The position numbers were made by a program, and so were the translations under genes. This document shows, in pieces, positions 11,932 through 24,106 of a stretch of DNA of 64,000 bases (position 1 is the stretch's first letter; every line of letters begins with the position of its first letter). Source of the DNA: Ciborinia camelliae (taxonomy: Eukaryota; Ascomycota; Leotiomycetes; Helotiales; Sclerotiniaceae); assembly GCA_025890175.1 (NCBI GenBank), contig JANPYM010000012.1:1099388-1163387 (forward strand), read 5' to 3'. The notes beneath the pieces are model-generated. The model had not been told where the DNA came from. It did no database searches and worked only from the letters and a program-made list of their open reading frames with translations.

Positions 11932-13612
11932 ATGGCTCCATCCAATATGCTTTTTGAGCTTATCGGGCGTGCCAACCCTACTCCATCTACGGATAATCGC
12001 ACCGGAACAGATACTAGAATATTCGACCTGCCACAATCAGTACTTGCGAAAATTCCGGCCCTCCTGCCTCCACCAGGGGAGACCTCCAACTTTGTCAATC
12101 CTGAAGATATAGGCGGGGTCCTCGTTGGAATTTCGATTTTCGGTCTTACCATTTTGGTTATATGTGTTAGTATTAGATTGTGGGTCATATTCAGACTTTT
12201 ACGTCCTATTAAATGGGCTTGGAGCGATGTAGTTTTTACCGTCGCTATTCTCACTTCAATAGCACTGTATATCTGCTTTATAGTAAGTCAGCATATCTAA
12301 TCATTTCATATTGCACTACTCGGTATTCCATCCTGCAAGAACATCTAATCTTAGTTGTAAATCGGGATAAGGAAGGAAGGAACGGGAAATGAATCAGTAA
12401 CTCATTTCCAAGTAAATAATATCGAATTACTTTATACTACACAATGATTTCCATACTAGGATTCCTAATTGCATCCTCTTTACTTATACAGGGGTTGTTC
12501 TTCATATTATCTAGATTCTATACCTCTTTCCTGAATGATCAAATACTTACTGCTCAATTTCATATTATAGTTAACCGCTACCGGGAACGGACAGATTGGT
12601 ATTCATCAATGGAATGCCCCATTATCTAAAATGTTCACTTCACGAAACCTTCATTCAATAGCTTTAGCTGTTTTCTTCATCCCTTTATCTTTTGGTTTAA
12701 TGAAAGTTACAATATTTTTAACATATATTGAACTTTTTTCTAGATTTCGTTGGATCAAAATCTCATGCTATCTGGGTATTATATTCACTTCCATCTTTTA
12801 TTCAATTATAGTTATTTGTACTGGAATTTGGTCCTTTCCGATTTCCAACTTTTTAATCAAACAAAATACCAATCGATTAAGACACCTTAGCATACCAACA
12901 TCTGCTTTTGGATTAGCAACGGATATTTATTTATTTGTTATTCCATTAATTGCAGTGGGTCAATTGAAAAAGATGACTCGTCGAAAAAGGGTTGGTTTAG
13001 CATTGATTTTTGGTACTGGATTTTTGTAAGTCTTGATCTTTCAGAGATGATCTTTTAGATTTAATCTTTTGGCAAAAAAATCTGTATATGCTAATGATGA
13101 GTAGAGCTGTTATAGCCTCATGTTTGAGTATTGTTTATCGTTGTATTGAAGAAAGGAGTTTAGATTCTACATGGAACATTCTACCAGTAGATGCCATCGC
13201 CGCTTTGGAGTTAGCTATTGGTATAATTATCGCATGTACGCCACATATAGCAAAATTCCTTCGAATCTATGGAAATGCCTTTTCGAGAGCATATTCGATA
13301 ATCGCATATTATTTGTGCTGCAAGCCCAGGAAAATGGCTGGATCAACCAAGGGAAGCAAAGAAAGCAAGGGAACCAAGGAAACCGACACATTCAATTCAT
13401 CGACACCTAAGAGACTTACGAAACTGTACCCGGGCCTAGATCTTACAACTTTTGGGGGGACTCATTTAGACAACGTCGATGAAGAAAATGAGATTAAAAA
13501 AGTCTCATCAGAAAGTCCAACAGACCAACACCCAGCGGCTCAATATCCGGAAGACGTACATTGGGCGGAGCGCCATAGAGGAATGCAGGAAAGCTTTGTC
13601 GACGGAGTGTAA
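11932..13612 (+). CDS. Fungal rhodopsin-domain integral membrane protein, array member 5
   Basis: Exons 11932-12282, 12571-13025 and 13105-13612 give 437 residues, the longest member. The chosen start is MAPSNMLFEL; an in-frame ATG eight codons upstream (11908) is possible. It has an N-terminal insert rich in T, D and R before LPQSVLAKIPA and PPPGETSNFVNP. The family order follows: a first helix ending SIRLWVIF, the KWAWSDVVF loop, GLMKVTIFLTYIELF, a MTRRKR cytosolic loop, and ELAIGIIIACTPHIAKFL. The tail is about 50 residues longer than in the others, with KGSKESKGTKETD, then KLYPGLDLT, then an acidic stretch. Intron 1 is 288 bases, longer than in the other members. Confidence 0.85.
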
Positions 13613-14176
13613 AGATTTCCCAGCATTTTCAGATCGGTGGACAATGTCAAATTGGCCGAAATGATAGTCTAGAGCCCCCGGCGCTCTTGAGAGCATACGC
13701 TAGGCGATCCTACATAATTAGGTGTCCAATGCGCCTTGAATGGCTTTAAAATTTTATTTTTTTACATTGTATGCTAAGGAAAATCAATACAATCATTTCG
13801 ATCAATTGCCTATTGATCGCAGAATTATGAGATGCATTCATTTGGTTTTGTCCATGTATGACACTTATTGGCTGTTTTCAGACAAAGAACCCGCCAAATG
13901 CTAATAACACCCTTTCAAAAATAAACCTGACACAACATATTTGCGATTGAAATATTTTTTATTGTTTAGCTCAACGGGATGAAGTGACAAGGTAAGCAGG
14001 GCACATATTAGAATTGAAGAATGGCAAGCACTATTTCCAAATGACGTAGATGATGAACCTGTTTGTTGCATAATACAGATTTATCTACTCTACGCGTTTG
14101 AATTCAATTCAACTTTCCAAAAACTTGTGGTCGACAGAGAAGAAATCACCATCTATACAGCTGAGTTCCCGACAAG
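13613..14176. other. Intergenic region
   Basis: About 560 AT-rich bases between the convergent end of the array and the promoter of the next plus-strand gene. Nothing else was seen. Confidence 0.5.
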
Positions 14177-17013
14177 ATGGCAGTCGCACAGGCTACCGCC
14201 CAGGAACAACCCATGGATGATGAGGCAAGAGCAATTGGCAGGGTCAGCTATGACACCACAGGTCAATTGCTATCACCAAGTAAGGAGTCAAACTTCAACC
14301 CGTTATCTCAATCATGAAAAGCTACTAACTTTTACGCCCCACTTTCAGATGAACAATCTCGCTACACCTTTGGCTGGACAGACCTCGCTAAAAAGTACAG
14401 CCGACCCCTTGGGAAGTTTGCATCTCTCGATCATCGAATACTAGGCGATGGGGAGAAGAGTGGATTGACACCTAGAGTACCTCCGTCGAAATCTGATCAA
14501 CGCAAAGGGAAACATACATTGGGAGGAATTTCCGATGAGCTAGAAATCTATCAGAGAAAAAGATTCAATGGCTTTACGACCTTCGATCTTCACTCGATGG
14601 AAGCTTTGGCAGCCCTGGACACATCTATAATTCCTCACAGCCTTAATACACCTATTCATCCTTGTTTTGAGAAATCTAGATGGGTGGTGGAGAATAACAT
14701 GCCGAAACACAAGGGGGCCATACCAATTCTTGGACGGGAGGAAGGATTTTGGATGGTTAGTATCTGCGTTGGATCTGGAAATTCCGATCTCCTGGTCTGA
14801 ACCGATGTGTTAACTTTGCTAGGCAGATAACCCTGTTGTCTGGAAACTATTGAGACCTTGCCTACAGCTAGCAACGATGATGTTGCATAATGAATGTAAA
14901 TATTCATGGTACGTGCTCAATCTAACTTCAAATCTAGAATTACCGGGTTGATTCTGTTCTTAGGCTAGATGCACTCTTGAACGGACGCTATGACGACGTA
15001 CCCAACAGCCCCAAGGGGTTAAAATTGCAGCGTTTCTTCTCGAGAACTCAAGGAGAAAGGATAAGCCATTCCTCCCCGAAAACCCTGGAAAAGTCCATCG
15101 AGGATTTGACATCAAAAGTAAAATTTGGATTTCATAGTGGGTATGAGGATGTTGCGACTGGTTTGCCTCGTTCTCGCACAAGCCGTAATGCAATAACAAG
15201 AAACCATACCGTGTATGATAGAATTGAGGTATTAATTTCTACAGAGATGGCACAACCTCTACTGAGAGATGATTTGACGGATGCTGAGAAGTATGTTTGT
15301 TGCTCGGGTCGTAAAATTGCCATCAAACATTGATATATTTACAGGATGGGGAATCAGTTAAGAATTGCTACTACCTTAGTCCATGAGTTTGCAGTAAGTT
15401 ATTTGGCAAATCCAATATACTCTGTAATTAAAATATTCCGGCTGATGTAAAACATGAGCTAGCATGCCATAAGAAGATCCATCATTAATGAAAAAGAGGA
15501 TTGCGACGATAAAGTGGCCGAGGGCGAGAATGAGCCCTATTTTGAGGATGAACCACTCGCAGAGCTGGGATACTCGTTTATTGAGAATTTGAGTCTCCCC
15601 CTGTACAGTATTGTCTCAAAATCTAATGTTGTGAATAGATCTGGGGAGGTCAACCTACACCTCTCATGACTCAGATATATAACCGCGGTGGTCCCGGTCT
15701 CCCTAATCTCGGAATCATCAAGACCAGCTGGTTCAACGACAAGAACAAATCTTACCAAACATCGAGAAAAGCCCCACCACTTAATAGGAAACCGAAAAGA
15801 GGCCGGATCGATACATTTTACACATACGATTATTGGCCCGTGCCAACACCATGGTATGGAAATCTTTTCACAGAAGAATTCTGGGGAAATGTTACACAGT
15901 TCGGTCCTGAGGCGAAGAGGATGAGAATAGAGAAATTGGGAATGAGATTCCTCTCAAAGGATCACCCTGACGCAAAAACTCAGATAGATGATGGCGGAAT
16001 GAACATTGGGGGTAGGTGGCCCTATGGACCACCTCAGACGAGAAGCCAAACCGAGAGATTCAAGATTGAGAACAAGATATCAGCGGGACCAAGTAAACGA
16101 AAGGATGATGTCAAGGTTACAGAAAGTGAAGATCCACTGGACTACTTGAACAAGAGACCGCCAACAGTCACATACTCATGTTCTAGGTGGGATGCCATCA
16201 CCGAATACCTTTTCAGGAACCGCGGGCCATTGGAATTGGCCCTGGATAGCATGGAAATTCTATCCGAGCCAACCTTTTTCCGATATATCAGGGATCGTGG
16301 AGGTATCAACCTTACGCCCATGGAGTTTCGGGGATTTTTAGGCGTGGCTAATGAGAGGGGAGAGTTGTTCTTGTAAGTTCTATCATATAGATCGAGTGCA
16401 TATGGTAAAATAATGGAGATATGCTGATAACTAACTAAAACACTTATAGATGGGAACCATTTCCCGGCTTCGGGATAGTGAAGCGTATTGCAAAAGGTTG
16501 GCCGCCCCCAACTCCCGGATCCCATTCTATATCTTGGCCATCACCTATTGGAGAGCCAGAGCAAGAAGACATGGAAACATTGGACAACTTAATGTCGGAT
16601 CAAGCAGTACAAGAAGCGCTTTACGAATATTGTGGCGAGTGTAGAGATTTAGATATGGAAACTTTTAGAAAATGGCTAGTGCATCGATTTGAAACGGAGG
16701 AATTTGACGGCGAGGATGCGGATGAGGAATTTCGGGATATAATTGTGGAGACTGTCCGAGAAGGAGGTGCTTATTTCACGTAAGTAATAACTCCACATTG
16801 AACAAATCAAAGATTGTGAAGGAAAAGTCGAAGGCCTTTAGACTGTTCTTGCTAATTTTTGTGACTATTAGACTCGGCCCAAAGGGCATCGTAAGATTTA
16901 TATACCCCATTGAAGAAATTAGAGAGGAGAAAGCAGACACATTTACAAAAGAGAGAATGAAAATGTTAGAAGAGAGAGCACAGGGCGCTACGCTTGAGGT
17001 TCAGCCCTCATGA
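14177..17013 (+). CDS. Zincin-like protein with HEFAH motif, family of unknown function
   Basis: Nine exons: 14177-14279, 14349-14755, 14823-14908, 14964-15290, 15345-15393, 15463-15588, 15639-16372, 16450-16779 and 16872-17013. They give 767 residues, with phases agreeing at every junction. Residues 321-325 read HEFAH inside TTLVHEFAHAIRR, the zinc-binding HExxH pattern of metallopeptidases; the intron between exons 5 and 6 falls just before its second histidine. Glutamate 358 in EPLAELGYSF, 33 residues later, could be the third ligand as in gluzincins. The rest is hydrophilic, with a tyrosine/tryptophan-rich stretch (YDYWPVPTPWYGNLF) and an acidic C-terminal part. No signal peptide was seen, so it is probably intracellular. 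Intron 6 needs a TTGAGT donor instead of GTGAGT. Substrate and activity are unknown; the peptidase call rests only on the motif. Confidence 0.75.
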
Positions 17014-18762
17014 GCCTTGGCAGAGAAATCTGTAGATGAGGTTAAATAATCTTGACCACACCAAAGGCTTGGAATCAATTTGCATGAATTTCTGGCGACA
17101 AATAAATGCAAATCTAGCTGTTCAGTGCATCGCCACTAGAATTATTTTCAAGTCATTTCTATCTCTATACATAGCCTTTCTAACTCAATTCATCAAAATG
17201 TACCTCACTCCCCCGCAAAAAGCCTTTTGTTGAGTGGCAATAATATTCCAAGCCCTTAAAGTTTACAAAAAGACAAAAAAAGGAAACAAAACGAGGTTGG
17301 GAGAGTATCTTGATAAGTAACTTTAAGGTGCCTTAGACAATAGCCTTTTCGATTGGCAAAATAATCTTTGTTCTTAAATGAAAATCGCAATCCCCATCTT
17401 TGCTATCGAAGGAGCAGCCTAAAAGCGACTTACAAAGTTCAAAGTCAAGATCGGCCAACTGTGCCGCAACTTTGCTTTTTTCTCTCAAGCCCGGAAGTTA
17501 AGCATCTTAGCCTTAGCAAACCAGTTTTCAGCCTGCCAACCGCATTCTCGGTGCGTTTAAGATCTTGAGCTCATGGAATATGCGAAGACGGTAAGGCTGT
17601 CAGCTTGGGACTATATATCTTCATTTAGAGAAATGATAGTTCTTCAATACCGGTGCCCGCAAATTATATACATTCCCAACTCAATCACCGGTGTACTTTA
17701 GATGGAGTTACCAGAGTGATCTGGTCCATGAGGAGGTTGCCGTAGTAGGCTAGCATTGAGCTTGAATATGTCAGATTAACTGTCACAAGTAGTGAAGAAG
17801 CGTTTCTTGTGTGATAGTAATATCTCTTTAGATTCGATGCGTCTTAATCTGGTAAGCAAGTTAATTACCACATCACAGTGGCTGAATTCCCAACCATAGT
17901 TCCACTAGCACAATGAAATTGTCACGATTTTGGGGCACGTGACCGCGTAGCGGGCACATATCAGCGTCGCGTCACGTACTGCGTACGCTCAATACAACAT
18001 GCATTATAATTTTATTTATCTTCCTTTACTGTTGATAAAGAGTGTTACCTTCCACCGAGTAACGAACCAACAGAAATGGAAGAACTTAGATTGAACACAG
18101 GTATTTTCAAAGGAAATAAAGAAATAAAAAAAATACAATTGCGGACCTAGATGACTATGATGAGTGTACAATGGACTAGGTGCCTGGCTTTCATTATTGG
18201 TCTTTTCCTGCATTCATAATGATAAATATCGTTACGATGCTCAGGTGAGGTTTCATGTCTTTGGTCTTCGTCGCTTCATCTTGGCTTTTTACATTCTTGC
18301 GCACAATCGAGATGGTTATGTGTATGAGATATAATTGATATCTAATGGGGAAGAAAAAATAATGATAGGAATGATGTTTATCCAATTGCTTTATTGCAAT
18401 AACCGTCCTAATAAACTAAACTCCTTATACCCGAACGATAAAGCATTCATCCTATAAAATAACAAAAGCTTTATTTGGCTTCTCACCAGGTATGCTGTGT
18501 GCAAGTGCCCGGATGACGAACGGCGCGATACTCCCCAATTATACGATAAATCCTGAAACCCCATTACCAGATGCTCCAACAGATGCCACTGCAATAATGT
18601 CAATGATAGTAAAGAATCTTTGTATTGAAAGTGTGAATCTCGTGGAGGTCAAGAAGGATACCATCATCTTCAGTCTATTTGGCGCAACTAAAGGGCTTAC
18701 TATGTTCTGTCGGTTGTAGGAATGCCCCTTGATTATTCCAACCACTTATTCAGCCCTTCTTA
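17014..18762. other. Intergenic region, convergent gene ends
   Basis: About 1.75 kb between two convergently transcribed genes, AT-rich. Short frames at 17368-17568, 18016-18213 and 18492-18719 show no family features and are likely chance. No RNA gene was seen. Confidence 0.5.
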
Positions 18763-20164
18763 TCAATAATAACTTCTGCCACTTCTAAGCGGCCCTGCTG
18801 TGTATTGTGCTTCTGTTAGTCCAGTTTTATTGTGGTCTTTCAGTCTCTTAATTTCTGGCGGTGAGCGACCCCTCGAACCACTCGTAACACTCGAACCACT
18901 CGCAACACTCGAACCACTTGCACCCCTCGAACCACTCGCATCACTCGAACCACTCGCACCCCTCGCACCCCTCGAACCACTTGCACCCCTCGAACCACTC
19001 GCAACACTCGAACCACTTGCACCCCTCGCACCCCTCGCACCCCTCGCACCCCTCGAACCACTCGCAACACTCGAACCACTTGCACCCCTCGAACCACTCG
19101 CAACACTCGAACCACTAGCAACACTCGAACCACTTGCACCCCTCGAACCGCTCGGACCCCTCGCACCCCTCGCATCCCTCGCATCCCTCGCACCACTCGC
19201 ACTCCCCGAATCAACCTCCTCATACAAATCGGTCTTGTCATTATTCTTGTCAGCATAAACATTTCTGTCTCGCATCCAGATATGCTGTTGATGAAGGTGT
19301 GCTGCCATCATTATTAATTTCCCTCTCTCCCAAGAGTCAGGGTCAACTTGACCTTTATGTTTGTACACGCATGATTTCCTGACCGGACAACCATAAGGGT
19401 CGCCGTCAAATTCATTGGCTTCCTTCTGTATATCTTCGAAACAAAACAACCAGGCCACATGAGCTTCTTGGCAGTTCTGTTTGGTACAACGTCTGTTCTT
19501 CACAAACGGTCTGCAAACTCGCAGGTATTCGCAACATCCTTTCTTATCGATTTCACCTCCGCAAGCTAAGCTCCAGGGACAGATTGTTTGGGACGATATA
19601 TCCGTTCTATGAGATTTGTTATTTTGCCAATTGTTCCCATCCCACCATATTGGCATGAGCCTTTCTAGGACTTCGAGTTCGTCGGAGTACAGGTTTTTTA
19701 ATTGGTCTATGCTTGCGCCTGGTAATGTTGTGACCGTGATAATGAACCTATCAATTATATGGGAATCTGATTTCGAAAAGCCACTTTGATCGGTTCTTCT
19801 AGCCTTCATTGATGTCCTGAGATTATATTTCAACTTATCGACGGCCCTCTCCAGCAAATCCAGCGCGGCTTTATCGGTTTCATCCCCCCTTTTATGTGCC
19901 AAATCAGGATATTCTTTTGCATCAATCGCAGCTGTCTTTTCGTACAGCTCAGTGACCAATTGCCAAATTTCGGTTACTTGTGAAGCCACGTTAGAAAATG
20001 TATTCTCAATAATTCAGTATATGTGATTGGTAATAAGTGTTGAATAAAGGACGCAAGCACCTACAATATTCCGGTGTGCTTTTAATTATCTTCTCTCTTT
20101 GCACTCGTTTCCCCTTATTTTCGTCATTAGTTCCATCGCCTTTCCGTTTCTTCGCTTCAGACAT
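18763..20164 (-). CDS. CCCH-finger-like protein with repetitive G/S/A/R tail
   Basis: Two exons, 20164-20065 and 19976-18763, giving 437 residues. The first exon encodes a lysine-rich nuclear-type start (MSEAKKRKGDG, then KGKRVQREK). It joins through a GTAGGT donor and a CACAAG acceptor preceded by TTCTAAC, phase 1 on both sides. Residues about 188-206 read CRPFVKNRRCTKQNCQEAH (C-x8-C-x4-C-x3-H), a CCCH-type finger. A second, shorter C-x5-C-x3-H set (CPVRKSCVYKH) follows at about 230-240, and further cysteines lie just upstream. RNA binding is the usual role of such fingers, but here it is inference. From about residue 309 the tail is a degenerate run of three-residue units built on G-A/S-R/S, encoded by a 9-base DNA repeat. 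No known orthologue comes to mind. Confidence 0.7.
18865..19206. repeat. 9-base coding minisatellite
   Basis: About 340 bases made of CTCGAACCA/CTCGCAACA/CTCGCACCC-type 9-base units on the plus strand, inside the 3' part of the CCCH-finger-like gene. Because the unit is a multiple of three and lacks stop codons, frames on both strands are open here; only the minus-strand frame joined to the upstream exon is taken as coding. Confidence 0.85.
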
Positions 20165-22246
20165 TGTTATTGCTGTGTAGGATTTGATAAAACTATTTGT
20201 CGTCAGTAAATAAGTGTTAGGAAAGCCATATGTCCTGGTTTATGCGATTGAATGGCCAAATATCACTATTTAGAAACATCAACCTACCCAGTTTGGCAGC
20301 AGCGATCTGAATGAGGCTCTCCTCGCGGTTGACTTTCTACCAAAAGATTCCATAATAAACTTCAGCTAACATGTCCATTCTTCCTTCCTTGAACCTCGAC
20401 CTATCTTACATTATTGAAATCTTCCTCATCATCTTTCATCTCTTCACAACAACTTTTAATCAATTATTTTTCTAAGAATATTTACCAACGCCACGGATCC
20501 CAAAAAAGGTGCAAAGTCTCAGCTACCACTGAAAGATCAACGGAGAATGACAGTGGTATGTGTTATTTACTGCTAACTTATCGGATACTTTTGATGGAAT
20601 ATTTACTAACCAGGGAACCTCCAGATGATGATACGCAACGCCACAAATCTGTCAAGCTTTCCTCAACTTTAAACACCAGTGGTGAAACTATAGATAATGC
20701 TATTGATACATCTTCGTTCTAGCTAGCTCATTGGACGAAAATTAACAAATTCTAGTCCCAAATCAGGCTTTAGATGAGATCCAGATAACACGTGATACTA
20801 GTGCAGTTGTCTGAAGCAACTACACCAATGTATTCTCGAGTTTATCGATTCGAGAACTAAATACATATACACAACAATTAAAAGTTAATTTAAAACTTCT
20901 TTCAGTTTTCTCATACCCATATGCCATTAAAATACAATCCAAAAGCTATCCAGACAAATTATTTCCCATCAACATACAAAACCAAAATGCATAATTCGTA
21001 CTGACTGCAGAAATTATACTCCTACGTTTTATTTCATGTATCTCAAACTTCAATAGTTGCACAGCACCAACCGTGACAGCGTGATAAAATATTCAAATCC
21101 GTGCCTACTGAGAATCGTGATTGTAAGTATAGTCAATGGGAAATCGACTTCCTATTGTACCATTGTTTGGATTTGTTCGCATCTTATTTGGGCAATGGGG
21201 AGAAGTCCGGCCCAATCCAATCCAATCACCCAGCCATCCATCCAGCGATCTATCCAGGTATGATATCATATCATATGATATCATATCAATCAAATTCATA
21301 GATACCCCATCAACCATAAACCATAAACCATAAACCACCGTATACCTATTTACCATTCCCCATTTACCACCCTAGGTATTCTCCATTCACCATTCTCCAT
21401 TCACCAAACGCCAGCTATACCATGGCACACCACACCACACCGTAAACACCATGACATACCAAGCTATATCACGCTACGCCATGCCCTCCATCAAATTTAT
21501 GAACCAAAAGAGTCCAATTTACCCACATATACTCCACTCCCAATCACCCGATCCCAACCCGATTAAATTCAAACCACCCACCCACCAGCCCACCCACCAG
21601 CCCAGTCCCTCGCTTGCCCATCCATCCACCCATCCCCCTCCCGCACCCAATCCCAAACAAACCGCCCATCCGCCTAACCACCCATCCAATCATCATAATC
21701 TCCTAACCTCCTATCTCCTAGCCCCCTATAAAAGATGACGAGATGCCGAGAGTCCAACCATACGAACTCCGTTTAAAAAAACAAAAAGAAAATTAAAAAA
21801 AGAAAATAAACAAAAAAAAGCAAACAGTGAAAAATTAATAATTAGTAATATGACTGACTACCAGCCACCCTATGAGCCTTTATTCCGGGCAGCCTGGAGA
21901 AGAAATGATGATGGGGAAGAGGGAGGGGGAAGAGGGGTGGAAGAAAGGGTGAAGAAGGAAGGAAAATGGTAGTAGTTGTTGTATTGATACAATCAACATA
22001 AACATGAGCAATGAAGACAAAAAAAAGAGAAAGAGAGAGAGAAAAACGAAGCAAGGAACGAATAATACATGATATGTGATATATGTGTGTGTGTGTGAAT
22101 ATAAGTAGGTATTAAAGTTAATTATGTAATATTAATTATGTAAATAGATTGATCTCCTCTCTCGAGAGAGAGAGAGGGGGGGTGAGAGAATTTGAATGAG
22201 GATGCTAGGATAGATAGATCCTCAAGTCAACTCATCTCACCTCATC
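20165..22246. other. Intergenic region with low-complexity DNA
   Basis: 20165-20730 is the upstream region of the CCCH-like gene. Bases 20555-20612 look like an intron (GTATGT donor, TTTACTAACCAG end) with open sequence after it, but no frame joins across it, so no gene is called. 21230-21300 is rich in ATGATATCATATC strings, 21310-21340 repeats CCATAAA, 21555-21660 is C-rich (CCCACCCACCAG units), and 22158-22180 is a GA/CT palindromic run. Confidence 0.5.
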
Positions 22247-24106
22247 TCACCTCTCCAAAAGTCCCCCTACATCGCGCAAAGTATTACTTATTGAATTTGG
22301 TTGATGGGTATCCAGATGATCAACTGGAGAATATTGAGAATGAGGATGAGAATCCTCCGGATGACTAGTAGTCGGCAAACGATCGCGATCGCGATCACGA
22401 TCCATCAAGATAGTCTCGAGTTCAAACCCGGTACTTGAGAATCTGCGCATTCTCTGGGATCTGGGACCTAACAAGCCCCCAATATCCTGAAGGAGAGCCG
22501 CGGAGCCTCTTCTCGGGGGCGGAGGTGCCGGCGCCGGAGCGGGACTGAGACCATTTTCATAAGACCAGGTAGTTTCGACGGGACCACCGCCTTGCGTACT
22601 GGATTCACCCGTGAATTCGGAATCCATGGTTCGCGACGAGCTGACCCTGCGAGGCGGCGAATCCTGATCGAGGAGGCCACCGACGTCGAAAAAGGAGACG
22701 CGGCGTGGTGACAGCATGGAGGAGAGATCTTCCGAGACGTGACGAGAAGTGGGGGATTGGGATTGGGTTTTAACCAGATCCATCTCGTCACTCGTATTAT
22801 CAGCAGTTGGGAAGCGCCAATCATTCGAAGCCGCATTCGAAGAAGAACCAAATCGATGATTTTGATTTCGATTTCGCACGGGCATGTTTCCCGCCACGGC
22901 CATGGGAGCTGGTCTCGGGGGTGATTCGATTGCCCCTCGTAATTCTGGGTTGACACCTAATCCCAAATCTCGCACGAGATCTTCATCACTTCCCCATTGA
23001 CGAGCGGCGGTTCCACGTCGAGATGTACTACGATCAAGTGTATCGGTGAGGGAACCAAATTTGAATTTTTGTTTCTTGACGCCTCGATCTCGGACGAAGG
23101 ATCCTAGGATAAGTGCATTGGCCACGGCGGTTGCGAAGAGAATTTCCACGGATGCTAATAACGATCGATATTGTTGTATCCCATGTCGATCGATGATTTG
23201 GGGGATTCGGTAAAGTGTGATTCCAGCCGGTATTAACGAACCTGCAAACAACAATACCAATTGAATTTTTTTTTTGATTCTCATGGTTGAACCGATGATG
23301 ATGGGGACTGGAAATAGAACGAGCAAGAGATCAGTCAATACATTGACCGTTCCCATTGTAAGGAGTTGTGCGTATCCTTGACGGCATTTTGCTCCTGGAT
23401 CTGGTATGACTTGCCAGTAATGATTGATAGGTTGACATTCGGATATATCTGCTATTATAACCGCGATGAATGTGACTAGGAGGAACCATCGGATGAATAT
23501 CAAAGTTCGTTCGTGTGACCTTGTCCAGATATTAATTGTGAGTCTTTTGAAGAATTCACTGATTGTAAGTTTAAGCATCCAAAGTCTAAAAGTATGTTAG
23601 TAAAATTTAACATAACATTAAAATATCAATTTTGAAAAAGGAGAGAAGAGAGAAGAGAAGAGTACTTGGATTAAGTTTTAATCGAGAATAGAAAAGAGGG
23701 AGAAAAGATGAGTAATTGAATTAAGTTTAAATCGAGAAGAGAGAAGACAGAGTAGAGACATCCAAAATAAAACTTACGTCGCAGCATAAAAAATTCTAGA
23801 AACCAAGACCAACCTACTCCCAATCGCTCTTCTCCGCAAAGCCGTCTCGGAAAAATCCACAATGACCGCATTATTCGTGCCAAACAACAAAATAACATGA
23901 ACCAGCGCCATGCGAGCAAACAAAGGAACGAGACAAGCCAAAGCCAACCAATCCTCCTTGAACAATTTTTCCGTCCTGATATATCGTCCACACACGCGGA
24001 AGAGGATGATGACGGCCGAAAAGAGCGTGCACCACCAACATACAAGAAGTGTAGGTTTGTCGTCGTAGAAGCTTCGAGCGGGTGGTGCACTCGTGTATAT
24101 GGTCAT
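22247..24106 (-). CDS. PTH11-like rhodopsin-domain integral membrane protein with long DxGGLL-bearing tail
   Basis: Two exons, 24106-23778 and 23585-22247, giving 555 residues, with a GTAAGT donor and TTTTAG acceptor in matching phase. The start is MTIYTSAPPA; an upstream in-frame ATG at 24178 would add 24 residues with no helix. The N-terminal half has the family pattern: a first helix after PTLLVCWW, then FRVCGRYIRTEKLFKEDW (the R...DDW-type loop), further helices, ISECQPINHYW in the extracellular loop, TDLLLVLFPVPIII, and RIKKKIQLVLLFAGS in the last cytosolic loop. The roughly 240-residue tail is hydrophilic and probably disordered. It carries three copies of D(V/I)GGLL, the last five residues from the end. 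Likely a plasma-membrane receptor-like protein; it is clearly a different subgroup from the 1-13.6 kb array. Confidence 0.85.

Noticed and set aside
18800..19382. Plus-strand frames of 152, 66 and 82 codons over the 9-base repeat
   Set aside because: They are by-products of a stop-free 9-base unit; only the minus-strand frame continues into zinc-finger-bearing sequence and a spliced first exon.
20414..20722. 102-codon plus-strand frame as a gene
   Set aside because: It contains an intron-like segment (58 bases, GTATGT to CCAG) whose removal breaks the frame; no joined frame stays open on both sides.
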